Shown: positions 9,920 to 20,076, numbered from the stretch's first letter. The stretch is DNA of 64,000 bases from Ureibacillus sinduriensis BLB-1 = JCM 15800 (GCF_000772955.1 NZ_JPVO01000052.1:173309-237308); one strand, 5' to 3'. Translations and numbers: made by a program. The notes: generated by a model from the sequence alone, not told the origin.

Positions 9920-10753
9920 TTAGACGATTACGGGATTCTCGGAAATACTGATGGATTTATTATGATGTCTTCCAATCGGTACAACAGACGGAGAATCCGA
10001 AACCGGGTCTTCAATCACTTTGCAATTGAGATTGAAGATGTCTTTGATCAATGAACTTGTAATCACTTCCGACGGCGTCCCTTCAGCTACTAGCTTGCCT
10101 TTATTTAGGGCAAAAATATGGTCTGCATAGCGTGCGGACAAGTTGATATCATGAAGAACCATCACAATCGTTGTTCCATATTTTCGATTTAAATCCGTCA
10201 GCATATCCAGGATTTCCACTTGATACGTAATATCCAAATAGGTTGTAGGCTCGTCAAGGAAAAGAATGTCTGTTTGTTGGGCAAGGGCCATGGCAATCCA
10301 AACACGCTGTCTTTGTCCACCGGAGAGCTCATCAATATTGCGATCGGCAAATTCCGTAATGTTCATGATGTCCATTGCTTCGGCAACGGCTTCATAGTCT
10401 TTCTTTGACCAGCCTTTCATAAAGGTATGGTGCGGGAATCTGCCCCTTCCGACTAAATCTGCCACCGTAATTCCCTCGGGGACGATTGGTGATTGTGGCA
10501 GTAGTCCTAAAACCCTCGCCAAATGTTTAGGTGGGATTTTATGGATTGGTTTTCCATCCAAACTGATTTGCCCGGAAGTCGGTTTGATCAAACGCGCCAT
10601 CGTTTTGAGCAGCGTCGATTTACCGCATCCATTGGCACCGATAATAATGCTGATTTTGTTGCTCGGAATCGCAATGCTGATATCGTGCAAGATGGTTTTT
10701 TTATCGTACCCGGCAGTTATGCTTTCGGCTTGAAACGTATGTGTTGGTTTCAT
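9920..10753 (-). CDS. Iron-siderophore ABC transporter, ATP-binding protein (FhuC/YusV type)
   Basis: 277 residues. Walker A GANGCGKSTLLK lies at about residues 39-50, the ABC signature [15 protein letters not shown] at about 142-156, Walker B DILFLDEPTTYLD after it, and the switch His in VMVLHDINLSARY. FecE/FhuC-like ATPases energise import of ferric siderophores through FecCD permeases. The start codon is next to the stop of the upstream permease gene, so translation is coupled. It is the last gene of a four-gene iron operon (binding protein, two permeases, ATPase) under the Fur box at 13922. The siderophore cannot be told from the ATPase. Confidence 0.93.
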   Translation of the reverse strand: MKPTHTFQAESITAGYDKKTILHDISIAIPSNKISIIIGANGCGKSTLLKTMARLIKPTSGQISLDGKPIHKIPPKHLARVLGLLPQSPIVPEGITVADLVGRGRFPHHTFMKGWSKKDYEAVAEAMDIMNITEFADRNIDELSGGQRQRVWIAMALAQQTDILFLDEPTTYLDITYQVEILDMLTDLNRKYGTTIVMVLHDINLSARYADHIFALNKGKLVAEGTPSEVITSSLIKDIFNLNCKVIEDPVSDSPSVVPIGRHHNKSISISENPVIV

Positions 10754-11787
10754 TATAAATCTCCCTTTCGATTGATCCGAATTAATAAGTAAATCAAGTA
10801 AGGTGCACCAAGGATACCAGTGATGACGCCGACAGGATATCTAGCAACAAAGGCAAATTGACCGATAAGGTCCGATGCCAGCACTAAACTAATTCCGACC
10901 AGACCTGCTGGGAGGATATTTGAATACCCGACGCCGACCAATCTTTTTGCGATGGGCCCGGAAAGGAAGGCCACAAATGCAATCGGTCCAGTCGTGGCAG
11001 TGGCCAACGCAATCATCAGCACGGAGCTGACAATGAGGATAAGCCTTGTCTTATTCGTATCGACCCCGAGCGAGGTAGCCGCTTGTTCCCCCAACTCCAG
11101 CATTTCCAATCGTTTCCCAAAGAAAAGTAGGATGGGCGTGAATATTAAAACAATGACGACAAGTGGGAGAAGTGTTTCCATCTTCGCCCCGTTCAAGCTG
11201 CCGCTCAGCCATCTCATGGCAGCCGGCAGGTCGTTTTCTTGACCAATCAATAATAAATAATTAATAACAGCCGTCAGCATCGCCTGTATACCGATGCCGA
11301 TCAAAATCAATCTTCCTATGGAGAAGGAAGATCCTTTCGACAACCCATAAATGACGAGGACTGTCGCAAGTCCACCAATGACGGATGCAATCGATATAAC
11401 GGTAGTGCCTGCCTGCAGCACAATGATGCAAAATACAGCTGCTGCACTGGAACCTGCCGTAATCCCGATGACATTGGGGTTCGCTAGTGGGTTTCTCAGC
11501 ATCGTCTGGAAGATGTATCCTCCAGCACCGAAAGCAAAACCGGCAAATACACCTGCAAGCATTCTCGGCAAGCGGATCGTACCGACTGCAAAAGATGCAC
11601 CCTTTACTTCTTCCCCCATAAGAACACGAAATACATCAGCCACGGGATAGATGGTGTTCCCCAACATGAGCATGCTGCAACAAAGTGCCAATGAAATCAA
11701 AGCTAACACTGAGGTCACTATGATAAACCGACGTTGTCTTTTTTGCCTAGAATCCATAATGGAAAGTATAGTATCATTTATCATCAT
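10753..11787 (-). CDS. Iron-siderophore ABC transporter permease (FecCD family), second subunit
   Basis: 344 residues and about ten hydrophobic membrane segments. FecCD landmarks are RLPRMLAGVFAGFAFGAGGYIFQTMLRNPLANPNVIGITAGSSAAA (quoted in part: the RNPLANP..LGI-type loop) and the cytoplasmic GEQAATSLGV helix that contacts the ATPase. The start overlaps the stop of the preceding permease gene as ATGATGA, so the two subunits are translated together and probably form a heterodimer. It resembles the B. subtilis YfiZ/YfhA pair for hydroxamate/citrate-type siderophores, an analogy made from memory. Confidence 0.92.
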   Translation of the reverse strand: MMINDTILSIMDSRQKRQRRFIIVTSVLALISLALCCSMLMLGNTIYPVADVFRVLMGEEVKGASFAVGTIRLPRMLAGVFAGFAFGAGGYIFQTMLRNPLANPNVIGITAGSSAAAVFCIIVLQAGTTVISIASVIGGLATVLVIYGLSKGSSFSIGRLILIGIGIQAMLTAVINYLLLIGQENDLPAAMRWLSGSLNGAKMETLLPLVVIVLIFTPILLFFGKRLEMLELGEQAATSLGVDTNKTRLILIVSSVLMIALATATTGPIAFVAFLSGPIAKRLVGVGYSNILPAGLVGISLVLASDLIGQFAFVARYPVGVITGILGAPYLIYLLIRINRKGDL

Positions 11788-12818
11788 AATGCACGCATTT
11801 TCGCTTTCATTGTAATTAAAATCAAAATAGGCGCTCCGACAAAGGCCGTCACAATCCCGACCTCCAGTTCACCCGGACTGCCGAGAAGCCTTCCAAGCAC
11901 ATCGGATACGGTCAAAATTATCGCACCTGTAAGAGCGGACATCGGGATAATGTAACGCAAATCGGGTCCGATCAGCAGGCGGATGACGTGCGTCGCCAAC
12001 AGGCCGATAAAGCCGATGGGTCCTGCCAATGCTGTCGCAGCACCGCATAAAAGGACAGCACCAAGAGCCGCAACAAGCCGGATCGTGCCTGTTCGCACAC
12101 CCAATCCCTTCGCCACCTCATCACCCAATGCAAGGGCGTTCAACCCTGGGCCAGTAAAAACGGCAATGAGCAATCCTATAATTAAGAATGGAACAAATGT
12201 TGCAATTGAATCCCAATTGCCCGAGCCGACGCTGCCCACCTGCCAAAACCTGAATTGATCCATCACATTGGATCGTGGAATCATGACAGCCACTACCAAT
12301 GATGAAAGAATGGCACTCGTAGCAGCACCAGCTAAAACAAGCTTAAGTGGCGTAGCACCACCGCTGCCCATGGAACCAATCCCGAATACAAAAATCGAGG
12401 TAAGTATCGCCCCAGCTATCGCCAGCCAAATGTATTCGTTGGCCGAACTAATATTGAAAAAGGCAATCCCGCAAACGACAAATAAGGAGGCACCTGTATT
12501 GACCCCCAGAATACTTGGGTCAGCAATCGGGTTTCGAGTCACCGATTGCATCAACGCGCCGGAAACCCCCAATGCCGCACCGCACATCAGACAAAATATA
12601 GTTCGAACAATTCTTTGACGAACAACATTGGCCTCATGGGTTAAAACCTCAGGATGGAATAAACCATCCATGAGATCCGCCCAACCAACTATCCGGGAAC
12701 CAAATGCAAGCGATGCTAGAATACACACACCAAGTAACAATATTAAGGGTATGAGAACTCTCAAAAAATTACGAGGAAGTTGCAATTGTTTTTTTTCTGA
12801 AACGGATAAATTGTTCAT
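11784..12818 (-). CDS. Iron-siderophore ABC transporter permease (FecCD family), first subunit
   Basis: 344 residues, integral membrane. The family motifs VRTIFCLMCGAALGVSGALMQ and TRNPIADPSILGVNTGAS lie near residues 70-110, and the coupling helix is LALGDEVAKGLGVRTG. It sits between the binding-protein gene (2 nt upstream) and the second permease (4-nt overlap), so the operon is very compact. The role is the transmembrane path for a ferric siderophore. Confidence 0.92.
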   Translation of the reverse strand: MNNLSVSEKKQLQLPRNFLRVLIPLILLLGVCILASLAFGSRIVGWADLMDGLFHPEVLTHEANVVRQRIVRTIFCLMCGAALGVSGALMQSVTRNPIADPSILGVNTGASLFVVCGIAFFNISSANEYIWLAIAGAILTSIFVFGIGSMGSGGATPLKLVLAGAATSAILSSLVVAVMIPRSNVMDQFRFWQVGSVGSGNWDSIATFVPFLIIGLLIAVFTGPGLNALALGDEVAKGLGVRTGTIRLVAALGAVLLCGAATALAGPIGFIGLLATHVIRLLIGPDLRYIIPMSALTGAIILTVSDVLGRLLGSPGELEVGIVTAFVGAPILILITMKAKMRAL

Positions 12819-12819
12819 G

Positions 12820-13893
12820 TTATTTTAGCTTTTTCGCAACATCTGAAATTAGAGTTAAGTAATCGTCAATTGTATATTCAATTGATAATGAACTTGGCGT
12901 ACCAGCCGCAGCAAGTGGCGTGTTGTCTTCAATCACTACAACCGCACCATTTTTAATGGCAGGCACAGTTCCTAGAATCGGGTCTGCTTGAAGTGCCTTC
13001 AATGTATTTTCATCACCGTATGTTACAAAAATTTCGGCATCGCTAAGTGCATCTGCATTTTCAGCACTTAGTTCGATATAGAAGCTTTCTGCATCGCCAG
13101 TTTGTTCTTTAAGGCTTTCTGGATACTCCATGCCTAGCTCTTCAAGGAATTCACCACGTGGATCCTCTGGTGTATAAATATAAAACTTGGATAAATCCGC
13201 CGCATTGAACATTCCAAAAGCAGCTTTTTTCCCTTTGATTTCAGGGTGCTCGTTCGCTTTATCCTGGATTAACTTTTCTGTGTCGGCAATCAGTTGCTGC
13301 CCTTCTTTTTCCATGCCCATTGCCATTGAGTTATAAGTAATTTGGTCTCGCCAAGTAGCTACCCAAGGCGTCTCCTGATAAGCGACTACTGGAGCAATCT
13401 GACTTAACGTATCATAATCTTCTTGTGTAATTCCAGAGTATGTAGCAAGAATGACATCCGGATTTGAATCGGCAATCGCTTCAAAATCCAATCCGTCCGT
13501 ATCTTGGTAAACGTTTGGATTTTCTTCCCCAAGTTCTTTTAATTTTTCTGCAGTCCAAGGAAGGATCCCAGTCTCATCTTGAACACCATAGTTCGCTGCT
13601 GAGAACCCAACTGGCACAACACCAAGAGCCAAGGCAACATCATGGTTTGACCAAGCAATTGTCGCAACACGTTCAGGCTTTTCTTCAATGACTGCTTCAC
13701 CGAGAGCATGTTTAATCACAATTGGGTATTCTGTTGCTGATTCATCAGCCTCAGTCGTTGTATCGGTTGTCTCCGATCCTGTTGATGCACTATCTTCCGA
13801 GCCTGTTTCCTTGTCGGAACAAGCCGCAAGTGCAAGCGAAAGAATCGAGATTAATAACAAGGTTAAAAATGAAAAATGTCTTTTTGACTTCAT
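12820..13893 (-). CDS. Iron-siderophore ABC transporter substrate-binding lipoprotein (YfiY/FecB-like)
   Basis: 357 residues. The signal peptide has lipobox LALAACSDK (Cys about 24), followed by a Ser/Thr/Glu-rich linker. The class III periplasmic-binding fold is seen as YPIVIKHALGEAVIEEKPERVATIAW, then GLDFEAIADSNPDVILATYSG, a typical siderophore-binding layout. As a lipoprotein it would sit on the outer face of the membrane and deliver ferric siderophore to the FecCD pair. It is the first gene of the operon, 29 nt from a Fur box. It looks YfiY-like (schizokinen/arthrobactin class in B. subtilis), but the ligand is not certain. Confidence 0.92.
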   Translation of the reverse strand: MKSKRHFSFLTLLLISILSLALAACSDKETGSEDSASTGSETTDTTTEADESATEYPIVIKHALGEAVIEEKPERVATIAWSNHDVALALGVVPVGFSAANYGVQDETGILPWTAEKLKELGEENPNVYQDTDGLDFEAIADSNPDVILATYSGITQEDYDTLSQIAPVVAYQETPWVATWRDQITYNSMAMGMEKEGQQLIADTEKLIQDKANEHPEIKGKKAAFGMFNAADLSKFYIYTPEDPRGEFLEELGMEYPESLKEQTGDAESFYIELSAENADALSDAEIFVTYGDENTLKALQADPILGTVPAIKNGAVVVIEDNTPLAAAGTPSSLSIEYTIDDYLTLISDVAKKLK

Positions 13894-14112
13894 TTTGTAA
13901 TTTCACTCCTAAGTTTTCAATTGATAATGATTATCATCTTCATTGATACTATATCGCCTAAAGGTATAAGTTGTCAATATATTATTTTAATTTCCGGATA
14001 AGTAGAATAGAAGGTTAAATTTTGGAATTACGTACTTATTATATAGATGCAACATTTCAACATATTTAGGGCGTTTTCTGTTGTTGGATTAAGTGAAAGG
14101 CCAAATAAAAAA
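13894..14112 (-). promoter_or_regulatory. Fur box and leader of the siderophore operon
   Basis: TGATAATGATTATCA at 13922-13936 is a perfect 7-1-7 Fur palindrome. It lies 29 nt before the start of the binding-protein gene. Iron-loaded Fur bound there would repress the transporter. The rest of the gap up to 14112 is AT-rich with no gene. Confidence 0.9.
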
Positions 14113-14145
14113 GATATTGCCCAAGGGGGTGCTCTTGGGCAATAT
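14113..14145 (-). terminator. Terminator after uxaC
   Basis: GATATTGCCCAAG and CTTGGGCAATATC form a perfect 13-bp stem. On the minus strand a T-rich tract follows, and the hairpin lies about 105 nt beyond the uxaC stop. Confidence 0.85.
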
Positions 14146-14249
14146 CCTGGAACTTTCTTTCGTACAATTTGCAAACAAAAATTTATGCCATGAATCTGAT
14201 CAAGTCAATATTGAAAATCCAATGCCCCATTTCATTACTTTGGACATTG

Positions 14250-15644
14250 TTAAAAGTAAAAGTACTGTTTTGCGTTATAGTAGCAAATATCTTCAACCAT
14301 TTTCCCTAGCAGGTCATAATCCTCTGGGGCTTCTCCGTCCACAACCCATTGACCGATAACATCGCACAGCAAGCGGCGGAAATATTCATGCCGTGTATAA
14401 GACAGGAAGCTTCTGGAGTCTGTCAGCATCCCTAAGAAACGACTGATCAATCCGATGCTTGCCAATGCCTTCATCTGGTCGAGCATACCTTCTTTTTGAT
14501 CATTGAACCACCAAGCTGTACCGAATTGGATCTTTCCAGGCACTCGTTCCTGGAAACTGCCCACAATGCTCGCAATGACATAATAATCTTTCGGATTCAA
14601 TGAGTAGATGATTGTTTTTGGCAATGCATTTTCCAATGCCATTCCATCCAACAGCTTTGTCAACGGCTCGGCAATTTGGCCATCGCCGATGCTGTCATAA
14701 CCTGTATCTGGACCGAGTGAGTTAAACATTTTTGTGTTGTTGTTGCGATGGGCCGAAATATGGTATTGCATCGCCCAATCATGCGCCGCATATTGCTGGC
14801 CCAAAAAATGAAGTAAATGAGTCTTGTATTGGGCCTCTTCTTTCTCGGTTACTTCACCTGCTGCCAACGCTTTGCGCAAAATTACGTCCACTTCCTGCTC
14901 GGTAGCCGGTTCATAATAGATTTTATCCAGGGCATGGTCCGACACTTTGCAGCCAACTTCCGCAAAAAAGGAAATGCGCTCGATAAGGGCGGTTTTTAAA
15001 TCGGCCAAGCTTGTAATGTCCACTTTCGAAACTTCAGCGAGCTCGGCAACCCAACCTTTGAAGGTAGGACGGTTAATCTCCAATGCTTTGTCCGGTCTGA
15101 AACTTGGAAGCACTTTTACATCAAATGTTTCATCCTGTTTTAACTGCAAATGGTACTCAAGGGAATCAACCGGATCATCCGTTGTACATATGACCTCGAC
15201 GTTCGATTGCTTGATCAATGTACGAACGGATTTTTCTTTCAACTGTCCGTTTACATTTTGCCAAACGGCAGATGCCGTATCGCTATTCAATAGTGCTTCT
15301 TCATTAAAAAACCTGCGCAATTCCAAATGTGTCCAATGATAAAGGGGATTTCCCAATGTTGCAGGTACGGTTTGCGCCCATTTTTCAAATTTTTCATAAG
15401 GTGCTGCATCGCCTGTAATATACTCTTCCTCTACTCCATTTGCGCGCATGGCACGCCATTTATAATGATCGCCGCTTAGCCATACTTCCGTCAGATTTTC
15501 AAATACCGTATCCTCAAATATTTGCTGAGGATTCAAATGGCAATGGTAATCAATAATCGGCAAATCTTTTGCGTAATCATTATAAAGTCTTTCGGCCACT
15601 GAGCTATTCAATAAAAATCGATCATCCAAAAATGCTTTGGTCAT
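14250..15644 (-). CDS. uxaC: Glucuronate/galacturonate isomerase UxaC
   Basis: 464 residues from ATG 15644, which follows GGGGAGAG. A longer reading from 15734 adds 30 low-complexity residues and would make it unusually long. The family opening TKAFLDDRFLLNSSVAERLY is present. The metal site DYHCHLNPQQI is at about residues 33-43, and ADSRSFLSYTRHEYFRRLLCD-type segments (here TDSRSFLSYTRHEYFRR) lie near the C terminus. The enzyme converts D-galacturonate to D-tagaturonate (and glucuronate to fructuronate) in the cytosol, the first step of the isomerase pathway. uxaB and uxaA nearby encode the next two steps. Confidence 0.95.
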   Translation of the reverse strand: MTKAFLDDRFLLNSSVAERLYNDYAKDLPIIDYHCHLNPQQIFEDTVFENLTEVWLSGDHYKWRAMRANGVEEEYITGDAAPYEKFEKWAQTVPATLGNPLYHWTHLELRRFFNEEALLNSDTASAVWQNVNGQLKEKSVRTLIKQSNVEVICTTDDPVDSLEYHLQLKQDETFDVKVLPSFRPDKALEINRPTFKGWVAELAEVSKVDITSLADLKTALIERISFFAEVGCKVSDHALDKIYYEPATEQEVDVILRKALAAGEVTEKEEAQYKTHLLHFLGQQYAAHDWAMQYHISAHRNNNTKMFNSLGPDTGYDSIGDGQIAEPLTKLLDGMALENALPKTIIYSLNPKDYYVIASIVGSFQERVPGKIQFGTAWWFNDQKEGMLDQMKALASIGLISRFLGMLTDSRSFLSYTRHEYFRRLLCDVIGQWVVDGEAPEDYDLLGKMVEDICYYNAKQYFYF

Positions 15645-15752
15645 CCGTCTCTCTCCCCATCTTCCAAGATTGCCGTGCTTGTTCAATTTACCCTTCGTTG
15701 TTGCTGCTCCTTTAGAGTCGACATTGTGACTCATTATAAAAGTACAAAAGGA

Positions 15753-15783
15753 ATAGCCACTATAATCGAATGATAGCGGCTAT
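15753..15783 (-). terminator. Hairpin between the sugar ABC ATPase gene and uxaC
   Basis: ATAGCC and GGCTAT form the outer arms of a stem (with CTAT/ATAG inside) in the 3' region of the ATPase gene. T-rich sequence follows on the minus strand. It may terminate, or partly separate, ATPase from uxaC expression. Confidence 0.5.
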
Positions 15784-15811
15784 CTAAAAGGCGTTTCCTC
15801 CTTGCTTTCTA

Positions 15812-16909
15812 TTATCGAATTCTTATTTCACTATCTTTGTTGAAGAAATGCGCTTTATTCATATTGAAAGCCAATTCGATGCTTTGCCCCGGTTCGATAT
15901 TGTGGCGCACATCCACTGTCGCAACGACATTTTGCTCTTCTATTTTCGAGTAGATCATCACTTCCGAACCTGTCAACTCGGCTACCTCCACGTCAAATTG
16001 GAAAGTTGTCCCTTTCGTTGTATCGATTTGGGCTTGCTCAATAAAGAAGTCTTCCGGCCTGATGCCCAAAACAACCTCTTTATCCACATAGCCCTGTGTT
16101 CGCAATACAGCCATTTTTTCCTCCGGGATATCAAGCTTCAAGTTTCCGATTTCAAAACTTCCCTCCTTGACCACCCCATTGAAGAAGTTCATGGAAGGGG
16201 AACCAATAAAACCGGCCACAAAAATATTTTCCGGGTTATCATAAATAAACTTCGGCGCCCCCACTTGCTGGATGACCCCATCTTTCATTACAACAATGCG
16301 GCTCGCCATCGTCATCGCTTCCGTTTGGTCATGTGTAACATAGATCGTGGTAGTTTCAAGACGTCGGTGAAGCTTCACGATTTCTGCACGCATCTGCACG
16401 CGAAGCTTGGCATCAAGATTCGATAACGGTTCATCCATCAAGAACACTTTGGCATCACGGACAATCGCACGGCCCAGTGCAACACGTTGCCTTTGCCCAC
16501 CTGAAAGCGCCTTTGGTTTACGGTTCAAATATTCTTCTAGCCCCAAAATCTTCGCCGCTTCCTTTACCCGACGGTCGATTTCCGTCTTTGGAATTTTGCG
16601 CAGCTTCAAGCCGAACGCAATATTGTCATATACCGTCATGTGCGGATATAATGCATAGTTCTGGAATACCATGGCAATATCGCGATCTTTCGGCGCCACT
16701 TCATTGACACGTTGTTCATCAATAAAGAAGTCCCCTTTTGAAATATCCTCAAGCCCTGCGATCATACGAAGCGTCGTCGATTTGCCACAGCCAGACGGGC
16801 CAACAAAAACGATAAATTCTTTATCTTGGATGTGAAGATTAAAATCACTTACTGCCGTTACTTTGTTATCGTAAATTTTATAAATATTATCCAATTTTAA
16901 TTCTGCCAT
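15812..16909 (-). CDS. Sugar ABC transporter ATP-binding protein (MsmX/UgpC type)
   Basis: 365 residues from ATG 16909 (GAGGGGG eight bases upstream; 24 extra codons upstream are rejected). Walker A is [10 protein letters not shown] (about 38-47), the signature [18 protein letters not shown] about 134-151, and Walker [19 protein letters not shown]-terminal regulatory TOBE/OB part contains [13 protein letters not shown]. MsmX-type ATPases are shared by several carbohydrate importers, among them oligogalacturonide systems in Bacillus. The permease pair at 27.3-29.1 kb has no ATPase of its own, so this protein probably powers it. A cre-like site lies about 80 nt upstream. Confidence 0.92.
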   Translation of the reverse strand: MAELKLDNIYKIYDNKVTAVSDFNLHIQDKEFIVFVGPSGCGKSTTLRMIAGLEDISKGDFFIDEQRVNEVAPKDRDIAMVFQNYALYPHMTVYDNIAFGLKLRKIPKTEIDRRVKEAAKILGLEEYLNRKPKALSGGQRQRVALGRAIVRDAKVFLMDEPLSNLDAKLRVQMRAEIVKLHRRLETTTIYVTHDQTEAMTMASRIVVMKDGVIQQVGAPKFIYDNPENIFVAGFIGSPSMNFFNGVVKEGSFEIGNLKLDIPEEKMAVLRTQGYVDKEVVLGIRPEDFFIEQAQIDTTKGTTFQFDVEVAELTGSEVMIYSKIEEQNVVATVDVRHNIEPGQSIELAFNMNKAHFFNKDSEIRIR

Positions 16910-16987
16910 TACGCATGCCCCCTCATGAAAGAGATAGTTATTTAAATGAGATATCGCCTCTATAGTTTCTCTTTCTTCCATTCTAAT

Positions 16988-17001
16988 AGAAAACGCTTTC
17001 A
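16988..17001 (-). promoter_or_regulatory. cre-like site upstream of the sugar ABC ATPase gene
   Basis: AGAAAACGCTTTCA matches TGWAANCGNTNWCA at 13 of 14 positions, about 80 nt before the start codon. Confidence 0.6.
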
Positions 17002-17058
17002 GTGAGAATTTAAAATTTTTAGATAATTGTTTAATATTTTTCTATCTTTACAAAAGAA

Positions 17059-17086
17059 AAGCTCTTCCCCCAAGAGGGATGAGCTT
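17059..17086 (-). terminator. Terminator after uxaA
   Basis: AAGCTCTTCCC pairs imperfectly with GGGATGAGCTT just past the uxaA stop. A T-rich tail follows on the minus strand. Confidence 0.75.
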
Positions 17087-17092
17087 TATTTT

Positions 17093-18577
17093 TTATAACG
17101 TAACACCTGTTTTGAAGATCGCCAATTCCCTGAAGTCATTTTTTTCATTATTCAACCACTCACCACTGGCAACGCGGATAATGTAGTCGATAAATTCCCG
17201 AAGGACCACTTCCGCATCTTTTTCCAAAAGAACGCCTGCATTAAAGTCAATCCAGTGTGGTTTCGCTTCATAGATCGGTGTATTGGACGAAATTTTCATT
17301 GTCGGAACAAATGAACCGAATGGCGTGCCCCTGCCTGTTGTAAAGAGTACGAGCTGGCACCCTGCTGCTGCCAAGGCGGAAGATGCGACTAAATCATTGC
17401 CGGGAGCACTCAATAAATTGAGCCCCTTTCGCTTCAATCGCTCCCCGTATTTCAACACGTCGACTACAGTGGACGTTCCGGCCTTTTGCGTACAACCCAA
17501 TGATTTATCTTCCAATGTCGTAATCCCTCCAGCCTTGTTGCCTGGGGAAGGATTTTCATAGATTGGTTGATTATTTTGGATAAAATATTCTTTAAAGTCA
17601 TTGATCATATCGACCGTTTTTTCAAATACCTCTTCGTTCTCGGAGCGCGCCATCAAAATTCTCTCAGCGCCGAACATTTCAGGAACCTCTGTCAAAACCG
17701 TCGTCCCGCCCTGTGCCACTAAAAAGTCCGAGAATCTGCCCAATAACGGATTGGCGGTAATGCCCGAAAACCCGTCGGACCCGCCGCATTTCAGCCCAAT
17801 TTTCAGCTCTGCCAACGGTACGTCTTCCCGGTGATCATCTTTTGCTGCTTCGTGTATTTCTTTTAACAGGACAACACCTGCTTCAATCTCATCCGACACT
17901 TCTTGTGAAGATAAAAACTTCACGCGTGATGCATCATAGTCACCCAATGCATTCTTAAACTCTTGCAATGTATTGTTCTCGCAGCCAAGCCCCAGCACAA
18001 GCACGCCGCCAGCGTTAGGATGATGAACGGCATCAAGAAGGATTTGTCTCGTGTTTTCATGATCGTCCCCCAATTGGGAGCAACCGTAGTTATGCTTCAA
18101 CACGAGAATATTATCAAAAGGTGCTATGCTTACCATTTCCCGTTCAAACCGCTTGATCATTTTCTCGGCAATTCCGTTCACACATCCTACTGTCGGTACA
18201 ATCCAAAGCTCGTTGCGAATGCCGACGTCCCCGTTCCCTCTTCTGAACCCTTTGAAAGTCAAACCTTCATTTTGGAAAGGGTTTACATTCAGACTTTGAT
18301 TAAATTCATAAGATTGAATGCCGTCCAAGTTTGTTTTTGTATTGTGTGTGTGGATATGTTCACCGACAGTAATTGCATTTACAGCATAACCGATCGGGTA
18401 GCCGTATTTGATAACATGCTCATTCGGTGCGATACTCTTAAGTGCGATTTTATGCCCTCTATCAATATCTTCTTTTACGTCGATTTGTTGTCCCTTGAAA
18501 TTCAAAACATAGCCGGCCGGTAAATCTTTTAATGCGACTACGACATTATCATTTTCATTTAGTTGAATGACATCCAT
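17093..18577 (-). CDS. uxaA: Altronate dehydratase UxaA
   Basis: 494 residues from ATG 18577 (GGGGAGG nine bases upstream; an upstream extension of 31 codons reads out of family). It has an N-terminal SAF-like domain (about 1-100; HIHTHNTKT) and the large dehydratase domain with YEFNQSL, GFRRGNGDVGIRNELWIVPTVGCVNG, KHNYGCSQLGDDHE and LKCGGSDGFSGITANPLLG, including conserved Cys. It dehydrates D-altronate to 2-keto-3-deoxygluconate in an iron-dependent reaction in the cytosol. It overlaps the end of uxaB by 23 nt, with its ribosome site inside uxaB, so the two are translationally coupled. Confidence 0.95.
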   Translation of the reverse strand: MDVIQLNENDNVVVALKDLPAGYVLNFKGQQIDVKEDIDRGHKIALKSIAPNEHVIKYGYPIGYAVNAITVGEHIHTHNTKTNLDGIQSYEFNQSLNVNPFQNEGLTFKGFRRGNGDVGIRNELWIVPTVGCVNGIAEKMIKRFEREMVSIAPFDNILVLKHNYGCSQLGDDHENTRQILLDAVHHPNAGGVLVLGLGCENNTLQEFKNALGDYDASRVKFLSSQEVSDEIEAGVVLLKEIHEAAKDDHREDVPLAELKIGLKCGGSDGFSGITANPLLGRFSDFLVAQGGTTVLTEVPEMFGAERILMARSENEEVFEKTVDMINDFKEYFIQNNQPIYENPSPGNKAGGITTLEDKSLGCTQKAGTSTVVDVLKYGERLKRKGLNLLSAPGNDLVASSALAAAGCQLVLFTTGRGTPFGSFVPTMKISSNTPIYEAKPHWIDFNAGVLLEKDAEVVLREFIDYIIRVASGEWLNNEKNDFRELAIFKTGVTL

Positions 18578-20057
18578 TCTGAGCAACCTCCCCGAAATCG
18601 CTATCCGCATTGAACATGGATTCGATAGCGACCTGCATCCCGTTAGTTTCAATTTCATAAAGTGCATCACTTACTGCTTCGGTCAAACCTGGTACTTCAT
18701 TTAAATCCTGCGCCCATTCTTCATGACGCAACACATTTCCTACAAGCTGCCGGACACTTGAAAACGTCCCGTCATATCGTTCCCAATTCTCATGGAAGAG
18801 CTGTAAAACCGCTTCATCATCTGCTAACGGAATGTCCTCTTCCCCTCTTTTGCCTTTATAGAATGAAATCAAGGCGGCCAGTGCAAATACAATCCTCTTC
18901 GGCAATGCCTTGTTTCGCCCGTAATATTCCAATAAAGTTGGCAAATTTCTCGTTTTGAATTTTGATAGCGAATTCAATGAAATACTCATCAAATAATGCT
19001 GAATAAACGGATTTCTGAATCGGTCCATTACATCCATCGCGAAATTATGCAGTGCCTCTTTAGGAAAATCGAGGACAGGAACAATTTCCTCGAAAACCAA
19101 TTGCTTAATATAAGCGCCGACCCGCTCATGCTCCACTGCTTCTGCCACTGTATCCAGACCATATAGATAGGCGACAGGCGTCATGGCCGTATGTGCACCA
19201 TTTAAAATGCGTACTTTCTGCGTGCGGTACGGTGTCAAATCATCGACAATCAGCGTGTTCATGCCCGCCAATTGCGCCGGAAATTCATCGTGAAGCCACT
19301 GCGGCCCTTCAATGACCCATAAATGATACTGCTCGGCCATGACAATGTAGTCATCCACATACCCTAGCTCTTCTGTAATTTCATCTATTGAATCGACAGG
19401 ATATCCTGGTACAATTCGGTCGACCATCGTATTGCAAAACGTGTTTGCTTCCTCGATCCACCTTTTAAAGCCGTCCTCCAATTGCCAAGCAGCGGCGTAC
19501 CGTAAAATGTATTCTTTTAATAGCTCCCCGTTCTTTTCAATCAACTCGCAAGGCAGGACGATGACTCCTTTGCTGTTGTCCCCTTTGAACGCTTTGAAAC
19601 GTTCATATAAAAAAGCAGTCAGCTTGGCGGGAAAACACTTTTGCGGCCGGTCTTCCAGCTTATCGGCTGCATCGAATACAATCCCGGCTTCGGTCGTATT
19701 GGAAATGACAAAACGCAAATCCGGACTTTGGGCGAGCTTCAAATATTCATCATAGTGATTAAATAAATCGATCCCTCTTGAAATGGAGCTGATCACTTGG
19801 TGCTCCTTTAAAGCTTTCCCGTCCTTCATCCCTTGCAGGTATAGCGTATAAAGTCCATCCTGCTTATTCAGTTTTTCGGTTTTTCCTTGCCCACGCGGTT
19901 GCACTACCACTACACTGCCGTTAAAATCGGCTTTTTGGTTCATCTCTTCAATTTGCCAATCCGCAAAGGCCCTTAAAAAATTCCCTTCCCCAAACTGCAA
20001 AACTTTTTCGGGATACTGTGAAATATCTTGCAATAACTTTCTTGACAGTCTCTCCAT
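18555..20057 (-). CDS. uxaB: Tagaturonate reductase UxaB
   Basis: 500 residues, a mannitol-dehydrogenase-type polyol reductase. The Rossmann part opens with VLQFGEGNFLRAFADWQIEEMN (quoted in part) near residue 18. The substrate-binding region holds KVRILNGAHTAMTPVAYLYG (around 283-302), with the catalytic Lys and Asn-Gly-Ala-His typical of UxaB/UxuB. It reduces D-tagaturonate to D-altronate with NADH. It stands between the TIM-barrel isomerase gene (19 nt upstream) and uxaA (overlapping), an operon in pathway order. Confidence 0.93.
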   Translation of the reverse strand: MERLSRKLLQDISQYPEKVLQFGEGNFLRAFADWQIEEMNQKADFNGSVVVVQPRGQGKTEKLNKQDGLYTLYLQGMKDGKALKEHQVISSISRGIDLFNHYDEYLKLAQSPDLRFVISNTTEAGIVFDAADKLEDRPQKCFPAKLTAFLYERFKAFKGDNSKGVIVLPCELIEKNGELLKEYILRYAAAWQLEDGFKRWIEEANTFCNTMVDRIVPGYPVDSIDEITEELGYVDDYIVMAEQYHLWVIEGPQWLHDEFPAQLAGMNTLIVDDLTPYRTQKVRILNGAHTAMTPVAYLYGLDTVAEAVEHERVGAYIKQLVFEEIVPVLDFPKEALHNFAMDVMDRFRNPFIQHYLMSISLNSLSKFKTRNLPTLLEYYGRNKALPKRIVFALAALISFYKGKRGEEDIPLADDEAVLQLFHENWERYDGTFSSVRQLVGNVLRHEEWAQDLNEVPGLTEAVSDALYEIETNGMQVAIESMFNADSDFGEVAQNGCHSTK

Positions 20058-20076
20058 CCTATTGGCCCCCTTCCCC